DNA of 20,020 nt from the NCBI GenBank assembly GCA_028717025.1, contig JAQUOR010000007.1, positions 1-20,020 of the forward strand, in the 5' to 3' direction. This DNA is from Candidatus Omnitrophota bacterium. Lineage in GTDB: Bacteria > Omnitrophota > Gorgyraeia > Duberdicusellales > 4484-171. The translations under genes and the position numbers were made by a program. Position 1 is the first letter of the stretch, and every line of letters begins with the position of its first letter. Below, one piece after another: positions 1-7,174 of this stretch. The notes under the pieces were generated by a model that worked only from the letters and a program-made list of their open reading frames with translations, searched no databases and had not been told where the DNA came from.

Positions 1-963
1 GTCTATAAAATTACAATACAGGAAGAAATGAATTTGACGACCGCCAGAAAAGAGAGGGTCGTTATAGATTTTAAAGGCGATTACCATCCTCAGATCGTAA
101 TCCTTTCCGATAAAGACGAGGTAGCGGGAATCTATTCCCTGCCTGCCGGAGCGCATATCATGTTGGAAGAAGGCTCTATCGTGCAAGCGGGTGATGTAGT
201 AGCCAAGACCCCGCGCTTAGTGGCAAAGACCAGGGATATTACCGGAGGTCTTCCGCGCGTTGCCGAATTGTTTGAAGCGCGCAGGCCCAAGAACCCGGCA
301 GTTATCGCTGAGCTTGAGGGGTTCGTTGAATTTAAGGAAGATAAGGGAGAGCGTAAAATTATTGTCCGCTCTCCAACCGGCATGAAACGGGAATATGATA
401 TCCCTGCCGGCAGACACCCGATAGTGTATCGCGGCGACAGTGTCGTTGCTGGCCAGCAGTTAACCGAAGGCCCGACAGTTCTACAGGATATCTTACGCGT
501 GTGCGGTGATAAAGTCCTGCAGGAGTATTTAGTCAACGAAGTCCAGGAAGTATACCGCCTTCAGGGCGTTAAAATCAACGATAAGCACATAGAGGTCATT
601 ATCCGCGAGATGCTTAAAAAGGTACGCATTGTCGAATCCGGAGATACTGAATTTTTACCGGGCGAAGCAGTCGACAAATGGGATTTTCGCAACGAAAATG
701 AGCGTGTATCTAAAAAAGGCAATAAGCCTGCAACGGCGCAACCTTTGCTTTTAGGAATTACCAAAGCATCTTTAAGCACAAAGAGTTTTATCGCGGCGGC
801 AAGCTTCCAGGAAACGACGCGCGTGTTGGCGGATGCTGCCACCAGCGGCAAAGTCGATGAGTTACAGGGATTAAAAGAGAATGTTATCGTCGGACATCTT
901 ATTCCGGCAGGAACAGGCCTGAAGGCCTACAGGGAGATTGAGGTGGAGCAATGCCAACCATAA
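1..963 (+). CDS. rpoC: RNA polymerase beta-prime subunit, C-terminal part
   Basis: This is the 3' part of rpoC; the gene begins upstream of the window, and the open frame runs from base 1 (320 residues seen). Beta-prime forms the active-site half and clamp of RNA polymerase. The visible part holds the hallmark GGLPRVAELFEARRPK stretch (about residues 82-97 here), a beta-rich insert, the QEVYRLQGVKINDKHIEVI helix and the terminal SFQETTRVL and LKENVIVGHLIPAGTG segments, all typical of the end of the protein. The stop is TAA at 961-963. The rpsL start lies 13 bases inside this gene, so the two are probably translationally coupled. Family identity is certain; the N-terminal part cannot be judged. 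Confidence 0.98.
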   Translation, partial: VYKITIQEEMNLTTARKERVVIDFKGDYHPQIVILSDKDEVAGIYSLPAGAHIMLEEGSIVQAGDVVAKTPRLVAKTRDITGGLPRVAELFEARRPKNPAVIAELEGFVEFKEDKGERKIIVRSPTGMKREYDIPAGRHPIVYRGDSVVAGQQLTEGPTVLQDILRVCGDKVLQEYLVNEVQEVYRLQGVKINDKHIEVIIREMLKKVRIVESGDTEFLPGEAVDKWDFRNENERVSKKGNKPATAQPLLLGITKASLSTKSFIAAASFQETTRVLADAATSGKVDELQGLKENVIVGHLIPAGTGLKAYREIEVEQCQP

Positions 964-1325
964 CGCAACTTTTACGTAAACCAAGAATATTAAAACATCG
1001 CAGGAGCAAATCTCCGGCGTTACACCAGGCGCCGCAGAGACGCGGGGTATGCATTCAGGTCAGGACCATGACGCCTAAGAAGCCAAACTCGGCGCTGCGT
1101 AAGATTGCCAGGGTCCGTATGACCAACGGCGAAGAAGTCACTTCCTATATTCCCGGAGAGGGCCATAATCTGCAGGAACACTCAATCGTCCTCGTCAGAG
1201 GTGGAAGAGTCAAGGATCTCCCCGGAGTCCGCTACCATATCGTACGCTGAACATTCGATTGTCAGGGAGTTGCGAATAGAAAGCGTTCGCGTTCAAAATA
1301 CGGAGCAAAACGACCTAAACAATAA
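951..1325 (+). CDS. rpsL: Ribosomal protein S12 with an in-frame TGA at codon 100
   Basis: S12 (uS12) sits at the decoding centre of the 30S subunit and monitors codon-anticodon pairing. Seen: PKKPNSALRK near residues 42-51 and GGRVKDLPGVRYH near 84-96, both near-invariant; the RimO-type Asp is in the latter. Under the standard code the frame stops at TGA 1248-1250 after 99 residues. The following 24 codons stay in frame and encode the expected tail, including RSKYGAKRPK, ending at TAA 1323-1325. Total length would be 124 residues, the same as the E. coli protein. The TGA falls where S12 has a conserved glycine (VRG), one base from GGA. The start overlaps rpoC by 13 bases, with a purine-rich AGGTGGAG just upstream. 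It could be a base error, a nonsense mutation or true readthrough; the family call is not in doubt. Confidence 0.9.
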
Positions 1326-1332
1326 AACTATC

Positions 1333-1402
1333 GTGTACCGTTTACGGTTTACCGTGTACCGTGAAAAAAGTACGGTTAACGGTTCGCGGTGAACGATTAA
1401 CG
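1333..1402 (+). repeat. Degenerate 7-base tandem repeat forming an imperfect hairpin
   Basis: The rpsL-rpsG gap holds about ten phased heptamers of the form GTNNACG or GTNNACC, starting at 1333 and fading after 1402. The two halves are roughly inverse to each other: 1339-1363 can pair with 1371-1395 across an A-rich loop (1364-1370), with a few mismatches and G-U pairs. It is read through if rpsL and rpsG share a transcript. No coding capacity is evident. A dispersed palindromic repeat is the likeliest explanation; a regulatory role is possible but unsupported. Confidence 0.7.
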
Positions 1403-1446
1403 ATGAAGTAACGATAAACGAAATGTCAGTAATGTAAGGAGAGGAA

Positions 1447-1914
1447 ATGAGAAGACACAGAGCACCAAAAAGAGAATTAAAAGCTGATCCAAAATTTAAT
1501 TCGCCGGTTATCGGCCAGTTCATTAATATCATAATGCAAGATGGCAGGAAAAGTCTTGCGCAGGGAATCGTGTATGATTCCTTCGATCTTATTGAAGAAA
1601 AAATGAAAGAGGATCCGCTTAAGGTGTTTTTTGCAGCGTTGGATAATGCGCGTCCGCGCCTCGAGACCAGGCCCCGCAGGATTGGCGGAGCAACCTATCA
1701 GGTCCCCATGGAAGTACCGCAAGACAGGGGTATTTCTATCGTATTACGCTGGATTAGAGACCTGGCCTCAAGCAAGAAAGGCAAACCCATGCATATCAAG
1801 CTTGCCGATGAAATAATTTCTGCTTTTAAAAACGAAGGCACCGTCATCAAGAAGAAAGAAGATACGCATAAAATGGCGGAATCGAACAGGGCATTTGCTC
1901 ATTTTAAATGGTAA
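1447..1914 (+). CDS. rpsG: Ribosomal protein S7
   Basis: S7 (uS7) starts assembly of the 30S head and contacts the E-site tRNA. The 155-residue product has the usual length and the family signature: MRRHRAPKRE at the N-terminus, FINIIMQDGRKSLAQ, then ALDNARPRLETRPRRIGGATYQVP in the middle and ESNRAFAHFKW at the C-terminus. A good ribosome site, AAGGAGAGG (1436-1444), lies just before the ATG. It follows the rpsL tail by about 120 bases of repeat and precedes fusA by 9 bases, as in the standard str operon. In E. coli S7 represses its own operon by binding the rpsL-rpsG gap; here that gap is filled by a repeat, so such control is uncertain. Confidence 0.98.
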   Translation: MRRHRAPKRELKADPKFNSPVIGQFINIIMQDGRKSLAQGIVYDSFDLIEEKMKEDPLKVFFAALDNARPRLETRPRRIGGATYQVPMEVPQDRGISIVLRWIRDLASSKKGKPMHIKLADEIISAFKNEGTVIKKKEDTHKMAESNRAFAHFKW

Positions 1915-1923
1915 TGGACAACA

Positions 1924-4044
1924 ATGGTTATAACTTCAAACAGTAAAACGATACCCGTACCAGAAGCGAGTGCGAGTAACCAAGCAATGAAAGAATTAGA
2001 ATTGATACGAAACATCGGTTTTGTTGCACACATCGATGCCGGTAAGACCACGACTACCGAAAGGCTCCTTTTCTATACGGGCCGTACCTATAAAATCGGC
2101 GCGGTTGATTCAGGCACCACCGTTACCGATTGGATGGTGCAGGAACGCGAACGAGGCATTACCATAACTTCTGCTGCGACCTATTGCACATGGAATCATT
2201 ACCATATCAATATCATCGATACTCCGGGACATATCGATTTTACCGTAGAGGTAGAGCGTTCTCTAAAAGTCCTCGATGGGGTCGTGGTTATTTTTTGCGC
2301 GGTAGGGGGAGTTGAGCCGCAGTCAGAGACCGTATGGCATCAGGCCGATAAATATCACGTACCGAAAATAGCTTTCATTAATAAGATGGATAGAACCGGC
2401 GCCGATTTCTTCTCGGTCGTTGAAGAAATGAAGATCAAGCTTAATTCCCTGATAATACCTTTGCAGCTGCCGATATACGAAAACGAAGAATTCACCGGCG
2501 TAGTCGATCTCATCAAAAATCAGGCAATTTATTTTGAAGACGAAATGGGGACCAAGGTCGTCCATAAAGATATACCGGAACATATGACGCAGCCGGCGGC
2601 AAAATACAGAGATAACCTGATTGAGAAGCTTGCCGAACTTGACGATGCTTTTATGCAGAAAGTAATTGAGGGGACAAAGATAACGGAAAAAGACATTACT
2701 ACGACGCTGCGCAAACACACTATCGCCAGCCGCTGCGTTCCTGTTCTTTGCGGCACATCTCTTAAGAACAAAGGGATCCAGCCTCTTCTTGATGCGATAT
2801 GCGCTTTTTTACCGTCCCCTAATGACGTTGGTACGATTAAAGGGTTCGGCCGCAGCGAAAATGATTTTCAAACGCGCGAAATGTCGGTGGCAAGCCCCTT
2901 ATGCGCTCTTTGTTTTAAAATTTTTACCGATCCGTTCGTAGGAAAATTGTTCTATACACGTATATACTCGGGTAAGATCGGCACTTCAAGCACCGTGTAT
3001 AATGCGACAAAGCGCACAAAAGAAAAAATAAGTAAGATTTTGCGTATGCACGCAAATAAACAAGAAAGCGTTACCGAGGCAAAAGCAGGCGATATCGTCT
3101 GCCTTGTGGGCTTAAAAGATACGACTACCGGCGATACTTTATGCGATGAAAAATTTCCTATTACCCTAGAAGCGATAAAGTTTCCTTTACCCGTAGTCTC
3201 GGTTGCCATTGAACCGCGCACCAAGGCCGACCAGGAGAAATTATTTGTGGGTTTGAAGAAACTGGAAGAGGAAGACCCTTCTTTTAAAGTTGCTTATAAC
3301 CGGGAAACCGGACAGAATATTATTTCCGGCATGGGACAGTTGCATCTTGAAATCATGGTCGACAGGTTACTGCGCGAGTTCAGCGTGCAGGCAAAAATAG
3401 GCAAGCCCCAGGTGGCGTACAAAGAAACGATTACCCGCAAGATCGAATCGGTAGGAAAATTCGTCCAGCAAACCGGCGGTCATGGTCAATACGGTCATGT
3501 CGTATTTTTAATGGAACCGCTGGAAAAGGGAATGGGAATTGTTTTTGAAAATAAAGTAAAAGGCGGCGCAATCCCTAAAGAGTTTTTTGCCTCGATTAAA
3601 GAGGGAGTATTTGAGGCTGCAGAGAGCGGCGCATTGGGCGGATATCCGGTGGTCGATGTCCGCGTAACCCTTCTGGATGGTTCCTACCATGAAGTTGATT
3701 CTTCGGAACTGGCATTTAAAATCGCCAGCCAATATGCATTTAAAGACGGCTTACGTAAGGCGGGGCCTGTGATTTTAGAGCCCATTATGGAGTTGGAAGT
3801 GCTGGTTGCCAATGAATATTTAAGCCAGGTCATCGGGGACTTAAATACGCGCAGGGCAAAGATTTCTTCAATCGTAGAAAGGAAAAATTTAAAAATCGCA
3901 CGAGCCGACGTTGCTTTATCGGAAGTCTTTAATTACGCCGATGTATTAAGAAACTTGACACAAGGCCGGGCTTCTTATACAATAGAGCCCTCCTATTACG
4001 AAAAAGTTCCACCGGAGATGCTTGCAAAGATCTTAGGGCTATAG
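1924..4044 (+). CDS. fusA: Elongation factor G
   Basis: EF-G is the GTPase that moves tRNA and mRNA through the ribosome after each peptide bond and also helps split ribosomes. Seen: P-loop AHIDAGKTT (35-43), switch I RGITIT (77-82), DTPGH (99-103) and NKMD (153-156), followed by domains II-V including GMGQLHLEIMVDRL and the C-terminal GRASYTIEPSYYEKVP. Length is 706 residues, usual for EF-G. The chosen ATG has no clear ribosome site. An inner ATG at 1987 would remove 21 non-conserved residues and begin MKELELIRNIG, closer to typical EF-G starts, so the start is uncertain. It lies between rpsG and tuf as in the classic str operon. Confidence 0.97.
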   Translation: MVITSNSKTIPVPEASASNQAMKELELIRNIGFVAHIDAGKTTTTERLLFYTGRTYKIGAVDSGTTVTDWMVQERERGITITSAATYCTWNHYHINIIDTPGHIDFTVEVERSLKVLDGVVVIFCAVGGVEPQSETVWHQADKYHVPKIAFINKMDRTGADFFSVVEEMKIKLNSLIIPLQLPIYENEEFTGVVDLIKNQAIYFEDEMGTKVVHKDIPEHMTQPAAKYRDNLIEKLAELDDAFMQKVIEGTKITEKDITTTLRKHTIASRCVPVLCGTSLKNKGIQPLLDAICAFLPSPNDVGTIKGFGRSENDFQTREMSVASPLCALCFKIFTDPFVGKLFYTRIYSGKIGTSSTVYNATKRTKEKISKILRMHANKQESVTEAKAGDIVCLVGLKDTTTGDTLCDEKFPITLEAIKFPLPVVSVAIEPRTKADQEKLFVGLKKLEEEDPSFKVAYNRETGQNIISGMGQLHLEIMVDRLLREFSVQAKIGKPQVAYKETITRKIESVGKFVQQTGGHGQYGHVVFLMEPLEKGMGIVFENKVKGGAIPKEFFASIKEGVFEAAESGALGGYPVVDVRVTLLDGSYHEVDSSELAFKIASQYAFKDGLRKAGPVILEPIMELEVLVANEYLSQVIGDLNTRRAKISSIVERKNLKIARADVALSEVFNYADVLRNLTQGRASYTIEPSYYEKVPPEMLAKILGL

Positions 4045-4060
4045 GTTTTTAGTGTATAAT
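4032..4060 (+). promoter_or_regulatory. Possible tuf promoter with consensus -10
   Basis: A perfect TATAAT lies at 4055-4060 in the short fusA-tuf gap. The best -35 candidate at 16-17 bases spacing (around 4032-4038, CTTAGGG) is poor. Extra promoters before tuf are known in other bacteria and would fit the high demand for EF-Tu. The evidence is one good hexamer in AT-rich DNA, so this is tentative. Confidence 0.3.
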
Positions 4061-4103
4061 TAATGTTAAAAGTTGCTTTAGATAAAAATCCTTAATTAAA
4101 AAG

Positions 4104-4110
4104 AAGGAGG
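4104..4110 (+). promoter_or_regulatory. Strong ribosome binding site that sets the tuf start
   Basis: AAGGAGG lies 8 bases before the ATG at 4119. This makes the ATG the start, rather than the in-frame GTG at 4110, which overlaps the site itself. It is one of the strongest ribosome sites in the window. Confidence 0.85.
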
Positions 4111-4118
4111 TGTTTTCC

Positions 4119-5336
4119 ATGGGAAAAGAGAAATTTGTAAGATCTAAACCACACGTGAATATCGGGACCATCGGGCACGTCGATCACGGAAAGACAACGC
4201 TTACCGCTGCCATCACTAAAGTTTTGTCAGGCAGAGGGTTGGCGACGTTTATTTCTTATGATCAGGTAGCGAAGGCTTCTGAGTCCCAGGGGCGCCGCGA
4301 TGAGACCAAGATTTTAACTATCGCTATTTCTCATGTTGAATATGAATCAGATAAAAGACACTATGCACATATAGATTGCCCGGGACACCATGATTATATT
4401 AAAAACATGATTACCGGTGCAGCGCAGATGGATGGGGCGATCCTGGTTGTTTCTGCAGTCGATGGACCGATGCCCCAGACACGCGAACATATTCTTTTGG
4501 CCCGTCAGGTCAACGTTCCCGCGATTGTGGTGTTCATCAACAAGATCGATTTAATGGACGACGCAGAGCTCGTTGATCTCGTTGAAATAGAAGTAAGGGA
4601 CCTGCTTTCGAAGTACGAATTTCCCGGGAAAGATATTCCTATCGTGCGCGGCGCAGCATTCAAGGCATTACAGTGCGGCTGCGGCAAGGACGAGTGTCCG
4701 AATTGCAAATGCATTTTAGACCTGATCAAGAAAGTCGATGAGTATATCCCAGCTCCTAAAAGAGAAATCGATAAACCGTTCTTAATGGCAATCGAAGACG
4801 TATTTTCGATTTCAGGCCGCGGAACGGTAGTCACCGGAAGAGTTGAAAGAGGAAAGGTCAAGACCGGCGAAGAAATAGAGATTATTGGACTTCGCCCTGA
4901 AACCAAAAAGACGGTCGTTACCGGCGTTGAAATGTTTCGCAAGCTCCTTGATGAAGGTCAGGCCGGCGATAACGTTGGATTGCTTTTGCGCGGTATTGAA
5001 AAGAATGACGTTGAGCGCGGAATGGTCGCGGCATTGCCGGGTTCCATTACTCCTCATACGAAGTTTAAAGCGCAGATTTATATTTTAAAGAAAGAGGAAG
5101 GCGGCAGGCATACGCCTTTCTTTGCAGGCTACAGACCTCAATTTTACGTTCGTACCACCGATGTGACCGGTTCTGTGACGCTTCCGGCGGGAGTTGAAAT
5201 GGTTATGCCGGGAGATAACATTGAATTGGAAGTAGAATTGATACAGCCGGTAGCTTTGGAGAAAGAGTCACGCTTCGCTATCCGCGAAGGCGGTAAGACC
5301 GTAGGGGCCGGAGTCGTAGTACAGATCATAAAATAG
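4119..5336 (+). CDS. tuf: Elongation factor Tu, divergent switch I and Cys-rich insert
   Basis: EF-Tu carries aminoacyl-tRNA to the ribosome as a GTP complex. Seen: P-loop GHVDHGKT (19-26), DCPGH with the catalytic His at residue 90, NKID in place of the usual NKCD, and the domain 2-3 signatures SGRGTVVTGRVERG, GGRHTPFFAGYRPQFY and the FAIREGGKTVGAGVV end. Length is 405 residues, slightly above the usual 394 or so. Three oddities: the effector motif RGITI is replaced by KILTI (64-68) after a short insertion; DCPGH is followed by HDY instead of ADY; and domain 1 contains five cysteines within 13 residues (186, 188, 193, 196, 198), which looks like a metal site. The core is intact, so a working main EF-Tu is likely. 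In-frame TAG TAA ends it. Confidence 0.97.
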   Translation: MGKEKFVRSKPHVNIGTIGHVDHGKTTLTAAITKVLSGRGLATFISYDQVAKASESQGRRDETKILTIAISHVEYESDKRHYAHIDCPGHHDYIKNMITGAAQMDGAILVVSAVDGPMPQTREHILLARQVNVPAIVVFINKIDLMDDAELVDLVEIEVRDLLSKYEFPGKDIPIVRGAAFKALQCGCGKDECPNCKCILDLIKKVDEYIPAPKREIDKPFLMAIEDVFSISGRGTVVTGRVERGKVKTGEEIEIIGLRPETKKTVVTGVEMFRKLLDEGQAGDNVGLLLRGIEKNDVERGMVAALPGSITPHTKFKAQIYILKKEEGGRHTPFFAGYRPQFYVRTTDVTGSVTLPAGVEMVMPGDNIELEVELIQPVALEKESRFAIREGGKTVGAGVVVQIIK

Positions 5337-5348
5337 TAACGACATCAA

Positions 5349-5375
5349 GCCGCAGGCATACCATCAGCTTGCGGC
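5349..5375 (+). other. Hairpin in the tuf-rpsJ gap
   Basis: GCCGCAGGC (5349-5357) pairs with GCTTGCGGC (5367-5375) over a 9-base loop, with one G-U pair. There is no run of T after it, so it is not a standard Rho-independent terminator. It sits at the junction of the str and S10 blocks, where separate control of the two would be expected, and ends a few bases before the rpsJ ribosome site. Confidence 0.5.
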
Positions 5376-5394
5376 AACGAGAGAAGTGCACGCT

Positions 5395-5703
5395 ATGTTA
5401 AAATTGAGAATTAAATTAAAGGCGTTTGATCATCGTATCCTGGATCAGTCTACTCAGGAAATCGTAGATGTCGCGTTGCGCACGGGCGCAAAAGTAAACG
5501 GCCCTATCCCGCTTCCTACGCAAAAGAAGATTTTTACGGTGAACCGCTCGACGAATATTGATAAGAAGTCGAGGGAGCAGTTTATGATTGCGGTTCATAA
5601 GCGGATCGTTGATTTAGATAACCCGACACCCAAGACAATTGACGCGTTACGAAAACTGAATCTGCCCGCAGGAGTAAACGTCGAAATAAAACAAGAAGTG
5701 TAA
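5395..5703 (+). CDS. rpsJ: Ribosomal protein S10
   Basis: S10 (uS10) is a head protein of the 30S subunit; in many bacteria it also acts as NusE in transcription antitermination. The product is 102 residues, the normal length, with KLRIKLKAFDHRILDQS at the start, TGAKVNGPIPLPT in the middle and the NLPAGVNVEIK end. The ATG at 5395 was chosen over the in-frame GTG at 5386 because GAGAAG (5381-5386) sits 8 bases before the ATG and because the family starts a few residues before the KIRIRLKA-like strand. It opens the S10 block. A 112-base gap follows. Confidence 0.96.
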   Translation: MLKLRIKLKAFDHRILDQSTQEIVDVALRTGAKVNGPIPLPTQKKIFTVNRSTNIDKKSREQFMIAVHKRIVDLDNPTPKTIDALRKLNLPAGVNVEIKQEV

Positions 5704-5729
5704 CGCCCATTATACCGCACACATTCCAC

Positions 5730-5743
5730 GAGCATTCCTGCTC
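5730..5743 (+). other. Small hairpin in the rpsJ-rplC gap
   Basis: GAGCA (5730-5734) and TGCTC (5739-5743) form a 5-base stem with a 4-base loop in a gap of about 112 bases. No T run follows. The rest of the gap shows nothing I recognise: no L4-type leader, promoter or reading frame. It may be a remnant of a repeat. Confidence 0.35.
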
Positions 5744-5815
5744 TTATCCGGCAGGCACAACGTGAAAGAAAAGCGGAAATAAAGCGTAACCAAATTTAAG
5801 GGATATTGTATTGAA

Positions 5816-6460
5816 ATGTTAAAAGAAATTTTCGGTAAAAAGATAGGAATGACTCAAATCTTCAGCCCTGAAGGCGATGCCCTCGGGGTAACGGTTTTAG
5901 AGGTTACACCGGTTTGTGTTTTGGAGAAAAAGGAATATGCCGGACGTAATGTTGCGAAAATCGGCTGTTTCAAGGTAAAAGAACATCGTCTCGATAAAGT
6001 GAAAAAACCCCAACAGGGCTATTTTACCAAGCTCGGCACAAGTACGTATGGTCTTGTGCAGGAAGTTGCCGCAGAAGCTGCCGGCCTTGAGCCTAAGCAG
6101 GAGATCGGCGTAGAGATGTTTAACGAAGGCGATATCGTTGACGTGCGGGGTAAAATCAAAGGACGCGGGTTTTCCGGCGGCATGAAGCGTCACGGCTGGC
6201 ATGGCGGTCCGGGAGGGCATGGCTCTATGTTCCATCGCCGCATCGGTTCAAACGGCGCCAATACTGACCCGGGAAGAGTGGTCCGGGGCCATCGCATGCC
6301 AGGGCATTACGGCGATTCTTATCAGACCGTGAAAAATTTGAAAGTCATTAAAATAGACAAGGAAAAAAGTCTTCTTTTTATTGAAGGCGGCGTTCCCGGT
6401 GCACGCGGTAGTGTGTTAAAGGTTAAAAAAATCAAGGCCGCTCCACAGCCAAAGGCATAA
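5816..6460 (+). CDS. rplC: Ribosomal protein L3
   Basis: L3 (uL3) is one of the first proteins to join the 50S subunit and reaches towards the peptidyl transferase centre. The 214-residue product starts with KEIFGKKIGMTQIF, typical of the family, and contains the conserved GRGFSGGMKRHGWHGGPGGHG loop region and RMPGHYG. The long loop is richer in glycine and histidine than in E. coli L3, and PGHYG stands where E. coli has the methylated Gln. The C-terminus ends in a short Lys/Ala/Pro tail. A weak AAGGGA lies 12 bases before the ATG. rplD follows after 27 bases, the usual S10-block order. Confidence 0.97.
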   Translation: MLKEIFGKKIGMTQIFSPEGDALGVTVLEVTPVCVLEKKEYAGRNVAKIGCFKVKEHRLDKVKKPQQGYFTKLGTSTYGLVQEVAAEAAGLEPKQEIGVEMFNEGDIVDVRGKIKGRGFSGGMKRHGWHGGPGGHGSMFHRRIGSNGANTDPGRVVRGHRMPGHYGDSYQTVKNLKVIKIDKEKSLLFIEGGVPGARGSVLKVKKIKAAPQPKA

Positions 6461-6487
6461 AGACAAATATATATAAAAGGCAACGCA

Positions 6488-7174
6488 ATGGGAAAAAAAC
6501 AAGTAACAGAAAAAAAAGAAAAAACACAGAAAAAAAATTTAAGCCTGACAATGCTTAATATCAAGGGCAAAGAAGTTGAAAGCGTAGAGCTTTCACCGCT
6601 TGTGTTTGACGGCATAGTCAATGATGCGCTTATGCGTCAGGCAGTGGTTGCCTATTTGGCAAATCAGCGCAAGGGTTTAGCGAACACAAAGACCAGAGGG
6701 GAAGTCCGGGGCGGTGGAAGAAAACCGTGGCGCCAGAAGGGTACGGGAAATGCCAGGGTCGGTTCTAACCGGTCTCCATTGTGGAGAAAGGGCGGCATTA
6801 CCTTTGGTCCTCGACCGCATTCTTTTTATAAGGATTTACCCAAGCGCATGAAGGCGTATGCGCTTAAAAGTGCGCTCAACGCAAAACTTAAAGATAACGA
6901 AATCATGGTGCTTGACGCACTGGCGATAAATTCGCCTAAAACAAAAGAGTTTTTTGCCATAGTAGAAAATTTACAATTAGCAAACCTGCCTAGCCGGTTT
7001 GTAATGGAACAGTGGTCCGATAATATCAAGCTTTCCTCCCGCAATATCGATAAAGTATCGACGGGCCTGGCTAAGGATCTTACGACGTATAGCGTTTTGA
7101 ATTGTAAAAAACTGGTATTTACTAAAGATTCCCTCAAAGAGGTTGAAGCAAGGTTACTAAAATGGCTCAAGTAA
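6488..7174 (+). CDS. rplD: Ribosomal protein L4
   Basis: L4 (uL4) binds 23S rRNA and its long loop lines the peptide exit tunnel. The loop is clear: TKTRGEVRGGGRKPWRQKGTGNAR, with the GPRPHSFYKDLPKRMKAYALKSAL stretch after it. At 228 residues it is longer than usual because of a basic N-terminal extension of about 18 residues (KKQVTEKKEKTQKKN) before the first conserved strand. Upstream AAAGG supports the first ATG; an inner ATG at 6551 (LNIKG) could instead be the start and would give a more typical length. The end overlaps rplW by 13 bases, so coupling is likely. In E. coli L4 represses this operon, but no matching leader is visible here. Confidence 0.95.
   Translation: MGKKQVTEKKEKTQKKNLSLTMLNIKGKEVESVELSPLVFDGIVNDALMRQAVVAYLANQRKGLANTKTRGEVRGGGRKPWRQKGTGNARVGSNRSPLWRKGGITFGPRPHSFYKDLPKRMKAYALKSALNAKLKDNEIMVLDALAINSPKTKEFFAIVENLQLANLPSRFVMEQWSDNIKLSSRNIDKVSTGLAKDLTTYSVLNCKKLVFTKDSLKEVEARLLKWLK

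Noticed and set aside
132..536. Minus-strand open frames throughout the window
   Set aside because: All lie opposite clear + strand genes, resemble no family and lack start signals; they are shadows of the coding strand.
951..1250. S12 as a naturally short 99-residue protein ending at the TGA
   Set aside because: The next 24 codons in frame encode the conserved S12 tail, so the gene was full length at least until very recently.
1248..1277. Selenocysteine at the rpsL TGA, with the small ATTCG/CGAAT stem (1253-1277) as a SECIS element
   Set aside because: The site is a structural glycine with no redox role, S12 is not a known selenoprotein, and a 5-base stem with a 15-base loop does not resemble a bacterial SECIS.
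1201..1392. A separate small + strand gene overlapping the end of rpsL
   Set aside because: It is in another frame from the conserved S12 tail, has low-complexity sequence from the heptamer repeat and matches no family I know.
4110..4118. Longer EF-Tu start at the upstream GTG
   Set aside because: That GTG overlaps the AAGGAGG ribosome site, while the ATG at 4119 has ideal spacing and gives the standard N-terminus.
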